The translations under genes were made by a program, and so were the position numbers. Shown piece after piece: positions 21,369 to 33,500 of a DNA stretch of 64,000 bases (position 1 is its first letter; each line of letters starts with the position of its first letter). The notes beneath the pieces were generated by a model. It did no database searches. It saw only the letters and a program-made list of their open reading frames with translations, and was not told where the DNA came from. The stretch is from Heliocidaris tuberculata (taxonomy: Eukaryota; Echinodermata; Echinoidea; Camarodonta; Echinometridae), in NCBI GenBank assembly GCA_025618425.1, contig CM046846.1, positions 30,109,619-30,173,618 on the forward strand, read 5' to 3'.

Positions 21369-21542
21369 CTAGAAGGTCGGGATGAAATCTAGCCTGTCCA
21401 GATCTGTACCGAGACCCTGGTAGAATATAGGGCACTGGTGAAGAGACGGGTAGATGACATAGAGCCTATGAAGAAGTTCGTCCAGGTCCTCCTTAGCATT
21501 GTCTAGCAGTTTGTCCATCATTGGGCAGTTTAGTGTTGTATC
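21369..21542 (-). CDS. Possible alternative last exon 8b of the sialyltransferase (or last exon of an unseen gene)
   Basis: The acceptor is TTTAATTACACAG. In phase 0 it reads [20 protein letters not shown], then [12 protein letters not shown], and ends [15 protein letters not shown] at 21369. It is helical and acidic with two cysteines, and has no membrane segment. It accepts the same phase 0 donor as exon 8a, so exon 7 could splice to either. I do not recognise the sequence. It may instead belong to another minus-strand gene whose other exons I did not find. Confidence 0.45.
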   Translation of the reverse strand, partial: DTTLNCPMMDKLLDNAKEDLDELLHRLYVIYPSLHQCPIFYQGLGTDLDRLDFIPTF

Positions 21543-24500
21543 CTGTGTAATTAAAGAGCAATAAAATATGGTAAAGTTCTTAAATGATATGTCCATCATG
21601 TAGCAAAGAAAATGAAGAAAAAAAACAAGATCAAAACAGAGAATAATGAGGTTTGAATAAGGTTTGAAGTAAGGCAGGCATTTTATGACAGTGAAAGAAC
21701 AAACAACATCAATACAGTGTATGAGCTAAACAGGGTTCAAAGCAGTGACTAGTCACTGATTCACATAAAATTCAGCATCAATGGTAGTGAACCCAGTGAG
21801 CTTTTCCTTAAGTTATGATTTGTGAAAAAAGATATTTGACCATTTCCTTCCCACAAGTAGCTTCACAGAGGCAGAGTCTGTTGCAAGGACATGCATAGGG
21901 GTGCATGGTTAGCTGAGCCAGCAGAAAGTTGAGCACTCCCCTGCCCTCCCCCCCCCCCCCCTTACCTATAATTCATCATGCCTACAATCTTTCAATTCTC
22001 ACTGTCAGGTCGAGATGCCAAAAGTGTCTCAACTCACCTCGCTCTCCCCTAGTAGGCACTGATGTTCCAAACGACTGTACCTATATCTATATTTTTCCAG
22101 GGGCTGCACTTTTGAAATGTTCAATAAAATTTGTCCTTTATGAAGGAAAATTCATTAATCATTTGGAGGCTTAAAGCAGCAACTTTGATATTACCATAGA
22201 CATCAACAACAACAACCCCCCCCCCCCCCTCATGCATTTCAAATACTGGTTATCATATTTGAGGTTAAATGAAATGCTATGATCTGATTGAACTGTTGAA
22301 CCTACATGTATGGATATACATGTACCCTTCCACAGCCTAAAACTTATCCCGCACCATTGATCATATTCAGTTTGTAAAAGTGCAAACTATGTTTCTCTAT
22401 ACTTTTGTCTCTGAGGTAAGTAGATACTAACATGATTAGATTTAGATTGAGTAACGGCGGTCTCCCACAAACAACCCATTCTCTGTTGTCTAAATTGAAA
22501 CCGCATACCACTTCATCCAATAACCGTAATGCTTTTCACACACTCAAGCATGAATTACATCATAACCGATGACACTTGCAGACTCCCATGCAAGCCATTG
22601 ATCTCTTCTTTAAAAGGAATGTCCACCAGTTTTCATAAATTCTACATTTTTTTATTGTTTCACGAGTTGGTTTCCTTCCTGATTTGTTGGGCCCTGCCAT
22701 GCCAGTAAAATATGCTAGCAGTAAGTCTACACTTTGTGCCTAATGACCTAAAGCAGTGAGACCTGGAATCCAATTCTCACTTACGGATCACAGATTATAT
22801 AAATCTATGACCCGAGAGTGAGAATCATACTAATCATGGCTGCTAATTCATACTACAGCTGGTAGAATTAATTTTCTGTTTTAGTGAGCCAATGTATTCC
22901 TTTAACAGTCCCTCTATCAACTCTGTATCTTGTCAACCATTCCCAAGTTCCAACTATCTTCTTTCTCTGGGGGAGGAATCAAAGTTCAATTCAATTTATC
23001 TCTCATTTTCTCCTCTCAAGAATTTTTACTTCTCAAACAGTCTCTTGAGAAATCAATACAGACCTGGCTCCTATCTCTAAAATGTAATCAACCTTGCCAT
23101 CTAGGAGTCCCACTGATTTGAACCCTTGTTCATACAATGTCATGTGAAAAATACAGGATGTCTTCAAGGTTGTATGGTAGATGTATATGCTCTGGCAATG
23201 ATTGCTCTGCATCACTTTCACACACAAACCAAATACAGTGAAACCTGTATATGAAGACCCCTCAAGGAAGACAAGAAAAGCAGTCTTTGTGAGCAGGTGG
23301 TCTTTATAGACAGGTGGTCGCTAAAGCCAGTTTGACTGTAGTATACTTCAACCCTCATCTAAACATTACGTACCTAACCCTAACCCTACCCCTAAACCTA
23401 ACCTAAAACCCTATTGCAACCCTCTAATAAAATAAAGGCTATGTCAGCAATTGTAGCCGGAGCATATATTGGAGTACTTTTTAAAAATATCTTTTTATTG
23501 ACAATACCTTCAAAATCTTTATAGGTTATACCATGTAGGCAATCAAATCCCACGATCACAGTTAAAATCGAGCTGCATGTCTGATCTTTTATCATTCCCT
23601 TAAAATCTACCTTTCTTGACACATAAATCTTGGCCATATATTCATAAGATATTATATATTTCCTTTCTTGACACATTTAACCCTTTCGAGACAATTAACC
23701 ACATTTTGTGGTTTGGCTCAATAACTTTTGATTCAGAGCTCTAAAAAATATACCAGATGCAAGAGTAGAAAGAGCAAAATTTTCTGCACACACTATGTCC
23801 ATTTTTGTTGCATGACCATATTGGGTTTCATGCCAGGAATTTTAATAACGAGAATAAGCTTTAAAATCCCTAAATTGGCAACACATTGAGAGGTTCAAAG
23901 TCATTGTTTTTTTATCAAAATTGCCAATTTGTTCAACTTTTCGACAAAAGCCGTAACAATATTTATTGTTTTCAAAGACATTACACCTTATAAGAACCAT
24001 GTAGCGCTAAAAGAAAAATATTATTGTTGCCAATTTGAAGAACAAAATGTGATGAATTTAGCCCTTAAATAATTATTGTCCTGAAAGGGTTAAAAGATAT
24101 TTATATTCCCTTTCTAGACCACTGAATTGCTTTTGCCTTTAATGAACTATACCGGTATTCACTTTGGCACAGTATGATCTACATGTAGGCTAGATACTAT
24201 TACATTTACACTTGTATAGAAGTCCTTCCTCCTCCAGACATGGTTTGTTTGTCTAGATACAATGGGTTGGATGAGATTTAGAAACAAGCTTGAAGAACAT
24301 AGTATGGTCACATACATGTATATACACAATGTACATTACACAACCTGAATTTAACCTTAAATTTCATTAAAGTACTTGCCCTGGAGATAAATCACAATAT
24401 GCTTATCGCTTGATTCCCTGAATTATAGAAGCTTTGTCTTCCTACAGTGTGTCAACAAACATTTGTTTAACCATTTATTGTTCTGTCTTTTTCAGTTTAA

Positions 24501-27500
24501 TTTCATAAAAAGCCATTAATAACCACCCACACTCATCGTTAAAATTGCCAATTTTCTAACTACTCAGGATATATTTCCTTCTATTAGACAATGTTATCAA
24601 AACCTTTGCAAATGTCAATGACTTTCCACGACATTCTCTCGGAAAGCCATTTGTTAGAAATGTATTGAAAGTAAAAAGATCCACATTAATCACATTTCAA
24701 GGAAAGAGAACCATGGGGATGACAATTAATTATCCGCCTGGAGATCATATTACTCATAATTTCCCATGGATTCTCAGACCACCATACATATGATGTTCAT
24801 ATGCTTTTCCCAACATATTTTTCCCCTTTTTTTCTCTCCTTTCTTTTTGTCTGGCAGAATTTCCAAATAAATCCAGTTAGGCTCTGTGGGCTTTCTTCAA
24901 TTTGATCTTTTAAATGGATTATATACTGGCTGGATTTCATAAAGCTCTCCAACTTCCTCAGCCAAATTTTTTTTTGCTTCATACAATGATGGTTTTTCAA
25001 TATTCATACATGGGTCATTTAGTTGGGGGCACCAAAAACAACAAATTCCACTCCATCCCACACAAAGAAGGGAACCTCCATTTTCATCATTCTATGACTT
25101 AATCTATACATGCAAAATGAAAGAAGGGCCTCAGATACTTGTCAATTTCTGAATTCTATAACATTTTGATATTCAAGATTCAATTTTCTCAGGGGAGGAG
25201 GAGAATGAAACTCAACAAACATTAGCTGATAATCATGTGGAAAGTTGTCAGCCCGTTCAAAACATCTTGAAAATACTCCTATTTGATTACTCAGTATGGA
25301 GAACAATCTCTAAAGTTTGCAGATTCCTTGCTAGATATTATCCCATGGGGGCTGCCATTTTCAAAAACTGTGATGTCATAGTAGTACATGTCCATTTACC
25401 TGTACATAATGGATATGATGTTGCAAAGTGAATAGCTATTGTACAACTAAAGCCACCAATGCAAAATGGCAGCCATCTTGGTACCCCCATTGTCTCGCAC
25501 AGGTGATATCTAGGAGAAGTTGTATGTAGATCTTTGTCAGTTTTTTTAAAGAATTGACGAACCTTTGTCTGACCAAGCAACAACTTGTGCATGCAAAATC
25601 CTGCTTAACAAAAGAAATAGCTGAAGCAAATATCTTGACACAAATAGGTTATATGACAGGATAAAAGTATCTTCATTTGAATGTACAGGACTACAAAAAT
25701 GGTTATGAGAAAATCCAGTGTCATGCATTCCACGGGTGTTCATGAGTGTCATCGTAGCTAGTATACAGGTCAGTGGTTATCTCACAAATACAACTGCTCT
25801 GACATTACTTTGTAAAGAAAATGGCAGCCCCAATGGGATAATGTCTAGCAAGGAAAACTGCAACTCTTTGAGACACTGCTCTCCTTCTTTAATAATCAAA
25901 TAGGAGTCATTTTAAGATATTTGTGATAAGCTGACAATTATCTACATGATTACAGGCTAATATTTGTTGCCTTTCATTCCCCTTTTTTTTCTGTGACATT
26001 CCTCCACCCTAATAATGCCAATCCTTTTCTTTTCTGTATAACTGATGAATACACAAATGACAAGGGCCTGTATCATTACATGGAAAAAATAATTATTATA
26101 GAAATATGGTCCAATTTTTTTTCTTATTCACCGTTTTACAAGGAGTGTAGTGAGTTTATCTAGGCACAATGACTATGGCAAGTATCCTTTTAAAGGTTGT
26201 ATGAATCACTTTCAATCAGTTGCATAAAATGTTTTAACTGTATTTGGAATTTAGCTCTCCTCATCCCCTCCTATCTTTTTTTCTGTTTTTTCATCACAAA
26301 CAGTATACTGGTACTGATAAACATGACTAGTAAACTATTCATTATAACTATTCATAATAATGTTATCCTGTCCTGTTATGTTGTGTGCTGAGAGGCGGAG
26401 GGATGTTTTTACTAATTGTGTTATCGCCCTTCTGGCTCTCAGCAAACGATATTACCATGTTTTGTCTATGTTTCACATATTGCATGTAACACCAATGGAA
26501 AGCAAATTTCAGTATCATATATGGACAATAAATCTTGAATCTTGAAATCAAAACTCACAAAGATGAAAACAAATCTTCACAACCAACCAAAATACAGTAT
26601 CACAGTCATATCAGCTTTCATTCCAACTTGGTGAGATGATATTATGAGGCCATTTTCATGCAGATAAACATGACATTCAATTTTTTTTTTTTAAACATGC
26701 AAAGCACAACATAATTCTTCAAACCCTGAGCATCCAAATCCAGGATTATCTTAATCCATGTGAAACCCAGCAATGTCAATACTGTAGATTAGGTGTAGTT
26801 CGAGGGCAATGTTAAGGACTCAACCACCCCCCCCCCCCCCCACTTTAAAAAAATAAAATATGTGAAGTAATTTTCATAATACTAGGCCACAGTTCCAAGG
26901 AAGGTTCAAGTCCCTAGTACTTAGCCCTGTACCATATAGAATATAATCCAAAGCCTGAAACATAGTGACAGAACCTAATATCATGTGAATTCCCATTCAT
27001 AGTGCTAAAAAGTATGATGATAATGATCTGGATTTATCTATATTTTACAGTTATCACTACCCCTGTCATTGAATTTATTCAGGATCATTCATGATCAAAC
27101 AAACAAAAATAACAAAACTTAAAGAAATCCCCCCCCCCCACCCCTCTAAAATTGAAACTGAATCAATATTCCAAACGTGCCAAACGTGAAGAAGCCAATC
27201 ATGACACTCAGAGTGATCAATAACCTTTCCAATCAAATCTTATTTTCTAGCTTTACGAGCAGTGGCTAATAATATACCTCATGTCAAAGACATTTTCTCT
27301 TTTTAAGTTGTACATCATAGTGGGTTCAATACAGCCAATGGTACAAAGTAGACTGAAGTGGCCGAACATTCAACTTTATAAAAACATATTTTGTATGTAC
27401 GTGATACATGTATCTAACCATGGATATGTTGATGTTGCTTATCACAAATATGAAGTGATGGAACATTCAAATTTGACAAATCTCAAAGGCGACTTGAGTT

Positions 27501-30500
27501 AGAATTCACCCTCTAGGATATGAACATAACATTCTGTTTTCTCCTCTTGCGATAGCAAATTTTGAAGTCTGTTTGATAGGTTTAGAATAAGAAGTATGGA
27601 TGATGGGGAGGGCAGGGAATTTTATGGGATTTTGAATGGGGAGGGGGTGGTGGGGGAATGACTGTAGGTACATTTGGTCATTGATTCAAGTTAATATGAC
27701 AAAGAAATGAATTCATTTTCACCTGACTGGATATTCAGTATGTGAAGGGCTTGGTGAAGGAGGGGATTGACCAGAGTGGTAAAAGGACTGCATGTAGAGA
27801 CCAACACATCGAATCAGGAAAACCAATGAATGAATGTCTTTTCTGTCATATAATTACGGTAGGAATAATCACAAGTTATTTTTTGAGTTGGCTAAAGACA
27901 CATCTTTAGCACAAATCTTTATGGATTGACTTTGAGTCAAAACTGCAAAAATGCATGCTTCTTTTGATGAAATAAACAACAAGCAAATAAATTAGACAAA
28001 TCAAAATGATAGAAACCAAATCACAATAATCACCTTGCAGCATGAGAAAGCGTGGACCAGTCCAAAACATCACAGACAACAAACAAGGACACACGAGGCA
28101 GTGGAGGTATTTGTTGCCGACAGTGGCGGTGGTTGCCACTTTTGTTGCTGGTACATTGTATGAGTGGTGCTTTGGACGATGGGGGCAATGCTTTAGTTGT
28201 AACTGTTGTAGCGGCGTGATCGCCGACGGCGGCGGTACTGCGGGTACTCCATATCGTCCTCCCCGAGTTGTGACATGCAGACGCCACAGGCAATGAAAAG
28301 TACTGGCAGGCCCAAGATGACAACCAAGCACAGGACGATAGCTGTCGTGTCCGTTTCCTAAAGAGAGAGACAAACACACACAAACGTGTACAAGGCAGGC
28401 AGCAAAGAAAAAAATATAGATGTGGGGACAGTGATGATGAAAATAACTGCATAACAAACTCATAACTGTGCAAAATATACCCAGTATTCAAATCATATAA
28501 TCCTGAAAATTTGCATTGTGTATAAAACATTCACTTTTTGAGGTAAAACACATCATGCATAATTTTAATGATCTGTCACAGCTTATAAAAAAAAAAAATC
28601 ATGCAAATTGTAAGATACTGCATACTCTTTGGCATCATTTTCAATGGGCATTAATACTTTAAAATGAATCCAAATTATCGACAGAAAGATGACCCAAAAT
28701 AACTGATAACTAAATAAAACATCAAATCAATTCTACTTGCTTGTTATAATTGCATATTTAGAAAAACTACAATTGCTGGTACAATTTCTATTTGATGATC
28801 ATTCTACTTGAAACTATTCAATGTATTTTCCAGATATTTTGACAGGTTTTTTCCACATTTTAACCACAATGAGTTTCACCCAAAACATTTATAAGGTAAC
28901 TCAGAGAACCACCTGCAGAATGTCAAGAAAACTAGGTTAATAAGACTTATAAAACTTGCATTTTTCCTGCTTAAATTGATAGCCTACCATAATGGGCATA
29001 ACCTTGAAACACAGCGCATATTGCTTGACATGTATCTATCAAACAATGTTGACATTAATATTTGCAGCTGCTCTCTCTTTTTAATGTGCTCATTATACCA
29101 TCATTATTTGTTATTCTTGGCTTCAATCCTTTCACTATCCTGCTGGCAGGCCTAGAACTTCAAGATGAAATTTCCTCAACATTTAGACTCATTCTGAATA
29201 TCTCATTTGAGTATACATGTATATTTTCATAATCTTTGAAAGAATAATCCACAAACAACATAATTGATCATTTGCTCTGCTTAGACTCAGAAGGGAGTTT
29301 GTGTGAATCATTTTTTAAAGTCTTTAATTCCTTCTGGCTATAATTAGATGTGTCTGTTTTACTTCTTGAAACATTGCACTATTACATCTATTTTTTCCAG
29401 TTTTCTTTAGAATTACTTTTATTCTTTATAATATATTACTCTCTTCTTTCTCTAACCCCAGGGAGCTCCAACGCTACACTACGCGTTGGAGCTCCCTGGA
29501 GTTATTCTTTCTCATTCTCTTAAGTGTTTAGTAACCCACTCATCCTTATATTTTATTATTGTTCTCTCTGCCATTTTCACTTCTTCTTTGCAATGGTCTT
29601 TTAAGAAAAAAAACAACAAAATATTGCTAATTTGTGGTATTAGATATCATGCCTTGTTTCAGAGAACTCTGAGAATGGGAGAGTGATTGGTAACTTTATG
29701 TAAGGCTACGAATATGCATATCATTTCCACTTTAACTGACTGTTGGTAGGTATACATGTATAAGGAGATGATTACAAGTAAAGGCTGTGGCAACATTATC
29801 GCAAACAGCTGGGGAAACTGTTGGGATGTTATGAATATTCTAGTATAATAATAGAACAAATCATTAACATCAATCACTAGTTAACAAAAAAAGGGATAAA
29901 TGATTTAGGAGTAATAAGTAGGTGTTGTATTTCTGGCTGTTTATGATCAGTTTTAATGCCAGCAATTTTTCTGCTGGCATAAATCTCCTCTGATAACATA
30001 ATGTTATAATGGTGGCGTTTTCGACTCGGAAATTATAAATTCATTTTCTATCTTTAGCAATTCTGCAGTACTCTGACACGAAACAATCAAACCTTTTCAG
30101 ATAAAAAACTATAATCATTGATGTAGCGTGTTGAGGATAGGGACATCATTGAGATAATTAATACACTAGCTTCTTGGTTGGCTGAAGTACTCTCAAAGTT
30201 GCTACAAGTGTACCTTATTTTGGGTAAAAGGTGCTCATTTAAAGGAAAAGTCCACCCTGACATCAGATTTGTGAAAATTTTGAATATCTCTCCTCAAACT
30301 TTTGGACAAAGTATTTGTGAGGAAGATTTTTCAAAATTTATATCCCAATTCTTGAGTTTTGAAGTATGTTTATTTCAAAAAGTAGGACGTTCCATTAGAA
30401 CATGTTCCTTATTATTTTAGTGCAGTGTGAGGAAATACTCTCTTTATAGTCAATGAAAAATTAAGAAATCTTTTGCACATAACTAAAAGAAGAGTTACTC

Positions 30501-33500
30501 ACACAGAAAGCCATAGTTGCCAATATATGTAATGATCTCCAAAATTACAAATATAATAACTTTCTCCATCTGCATCAGCATTTTTTTCTTTTTCTTTTAC
30601 CTTTCACTGACCCGCTTCTCTTATTTTCTGCTATTAATGAAATTATTTTGCTTTCAGGGTGGACTTTCCGTATATTATTACACAATACACGACATTTACA
30701 CGCAAGATGAATGGGAGGGGTTAAAATGACATCGCAGGGTACTCCCAGACTAGGGAGTTGGATCCCTGCACATCATCTACTCCATCACAGCAAGATTTCA
30801 CCTCAAACAATAGCCACACTGAAAGTACGACAAATGCCCCTGCGATAATAAGCCAGTTCGTTATTACAATTTGCGCATGTGCAGATAGAGGTCATTTGTA
30901 CGGAGTACAATTGTCCTTTATACGCTGTCATTTTAGGCACCACGGTGTGCACACCAGTATGATTTACATGTTAAACAAGTATCGCATCCACCAAAACAGA
31001 TACATGCGTGTGCTTTACACATTGGGGTCATTTCAGGGTTATTTGTACCATGTATTAATTACAAACTGGCTTATTGCTCCGCGGCTAATATCTTACAATA
31101 CCAGAATTCTTAACTTCAACCAGGGATCCAAACGCTATACCTAAACCTAACCCTAACCCTAAACCTAACCCTAACCCTATCCTAATCCTAACCCTATCCT
31201 AATCCTAACCCTAATCTTAATCCTAACCCTAATCCTAACCCTAACCCTAATCCTAATATACATGTACCCTAAAACCTAATCGCAACCCTAACCATAGAGT
31301 CGGGCTAATAATATAATTGCAGGGCCCTCAGGGAGAACAGTATTTAGTACTGATGAGGCAACCCTGGGTAAGCTTAGACATATTATCATCATTTTTTAAA
31401 AATATCATTACCCTATATATGTATCTTTGGTGAAATATAGTCCAAAGGAATCGTCACAGGAGCAAGTGTCTGGAGGACCGATACACCAGCACACATGACA
31501 GATTTATCATCAGTTCTTCAGCAACTGAACGCTGCCTGTTACGCACCATTTCAGGCAGGCCAGAAATACATACATGTATATATGGAATTACGTTGCTGGC
31601 CATTGAATATCACACCTACCTCTGGCCCATCAGGAGTGGAAGGAAATTAGGCTTAAAGTGTACCAATCCCCTAAAAAAATAATTTGTGTACAGCTAGAAT
31701 GTATAAAACCAACCTCAAAACACTTTACCTGGCCTTATAAGGGTTAATGGTTAAGGAAAAGTGTGAAGAAAATTAAGGAAAACATAAACCCCCCTCGCGC
31801 GGAACCCAACTCCAAGTTCGGTTTCGCGCAGGCCCTTATTCTATGTGAGCACGTATAGGTGCGTCAACTAGTCTCCTCACAACTCGCTGTATTGTTTATT
31901 GGGAGTGTATTTCAACTTCAATATCTATTTATAGAATCAACATTTGAAGTTCATATTTCATATCGACATAGAACCCCTAACATACAGAACAAAATATTTA
32001 ATGGTGATTTGTACACTTTAAGGAAAACTGAAATAGAAGAAACTCGGGGGGGGGGGGGGGGGATAGAGCATATGCATCAGCAGCTCCTTCTTTTTGGAAT
32101 AAGTGACCCATTCTCTTCAAACAGCCAATACCCTTCAAACTTTCAACACCAGAATTAAAATGCTTACTGCGTACAGTTAATTTTCCTTGTTTAAAGTTTA
32201 ACTTTTATATTTATGTTGATTTCTTTCTTTCTTTCTCATGTTAATTGAAATTAGTTATAATTTTGTAGGCGTCTTGAGCATCTCTAGAGATGGATATGTG
32301 CGTTATATAAATATTGTCATAATTATTATTATCCTTAAGTTCCAACATCCCCAAGTTTTTCAACTGCTATATAATATTCATTTCAATCCTTTCCAGACAA
32401 TTGACCACATTTTGTGGTTTGGCTGAATAACTTTTGATTCAGAGCTCTAAAAAATATACCAGATGTATGAGTAGAAAGAACAAAAAATTCTGCACACATT
32501 ATAGTATATGTCCATTTTTGTTGCATTACCATATTGCATTTGATGCCAGGAATTCTAAAAACGAGAGTAAGCTTTAAAAATCCTCAAATTGGCAACACAT
32601 TGAGAGGTTCAAAATCTTTGTTTTTATTCATTTGGCAATTTTTCAACTTTTCGACAAAATTTCTTATCATGTATATTGTTTTTAAAGGAGAAGCATGTAG
32701 CACTAAAAGATAAATATTACTGTTGCCAATTTGAAGAACAAAATATGATCAATTTAGCCCTTAAATAATTCCTTTCCTGAAAGGGTTAAGGGCATCAGTC
32801 TTCTCTGATCAGTCTGATGAAATATGAAATATGAAATATTCCCATAAGTATACAAAACAGTACGTGTGCACAGGGGTGGATTTTTAATAATGCCCTCACC
32901 ATAGGCATACTGCAATAAATGTGACTCATTTTTAGTCATAAGAATGTATACATAAAACTATATGTATGTGTAATAACATAGATAAATCAAAGTCCTTTCA
33001 GAGCTAGCTCCTCTACCATGGATGTTGACTAATATGTATAGGGGTAAAAATAAGAAAACTACTGACTACAATGAAATATAACATATCTAAACATTTAGAA
33101 GGAAAAATGCCATGCAAGAAACAGAAAATGTGCTCTATTCTAGACTTTGGCAAGGTAAAATTGATTGTTCTGTTTTGTTTTCTTTCCCCTCGCCCGTTTT
33201 AAATTGATATACACATGTGTATTTGTTAGGGGGTAAAAAATCAAATTAAGGACATTTAGACAATGAGGTACTAAGAATGACTGAATATGTGCAATTTTAA
33301 CTTACAAGTTTATAAACTTTTGCAATGCATGGACAACAAAATCTTAACAATAAAACATGTGTTGGAATCTACCCAAAAGCATTTGTACATGCAAAAAAAA
33401 ATAGAAATCAATTTCCCTTCGGTTATGTTTCTAAAATTGGGATTACAGGATATCCCAAAATAATGCACTTTGTGTATCAATTATTTAACTAATTACAACT

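Larger units (their letters stand above)
21543..28192 (-). other. Intron / 3' region between exons 8a and 8b; no other exon accepted
   Basis: It holds MITE family A copy 3, a CAGTGAAACCTGT repeat, a large fold-back (25262-25905), poly-C tracts near 21950, 22216 and 26826, and a LINE/SINE-like tail (26395-26548). AATAAA on the minus strand near 27067-27072 could serve exon 8a as a poly(A) signal. Confidence 0.5.

Noticed and set aside
22038..22074. 37-nt minus-strand candidate exon with excellent donor GCGAG-GTGAGT
   Set aside because: The acceptor has a poor pyrimidine tract, and joining it to exon 8b shifts the frame to an early stop; kept only as a note.
27906..28530. Two longer minus-strand frames (185 and 166 codons) overlapping exon 8a
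   Set aside because: They continue through the acceptor into intron sequence and lack a sensible hydrophobic or domain pattern. The shorter phase 0 frame joins the upstream exons and encodes a clean membrane helix.
30758..31144. 128-codon plus-strand frame
   Set aside because: No domain, no splice context and no biased composition; it runs into the CCCTAA-like tract.
31138..31295. Chromosome end or telomere
   Set aside because: The hexamers are degenerate and flanked on both sides by single-copy and gene sequence, so the tract is interstitial.
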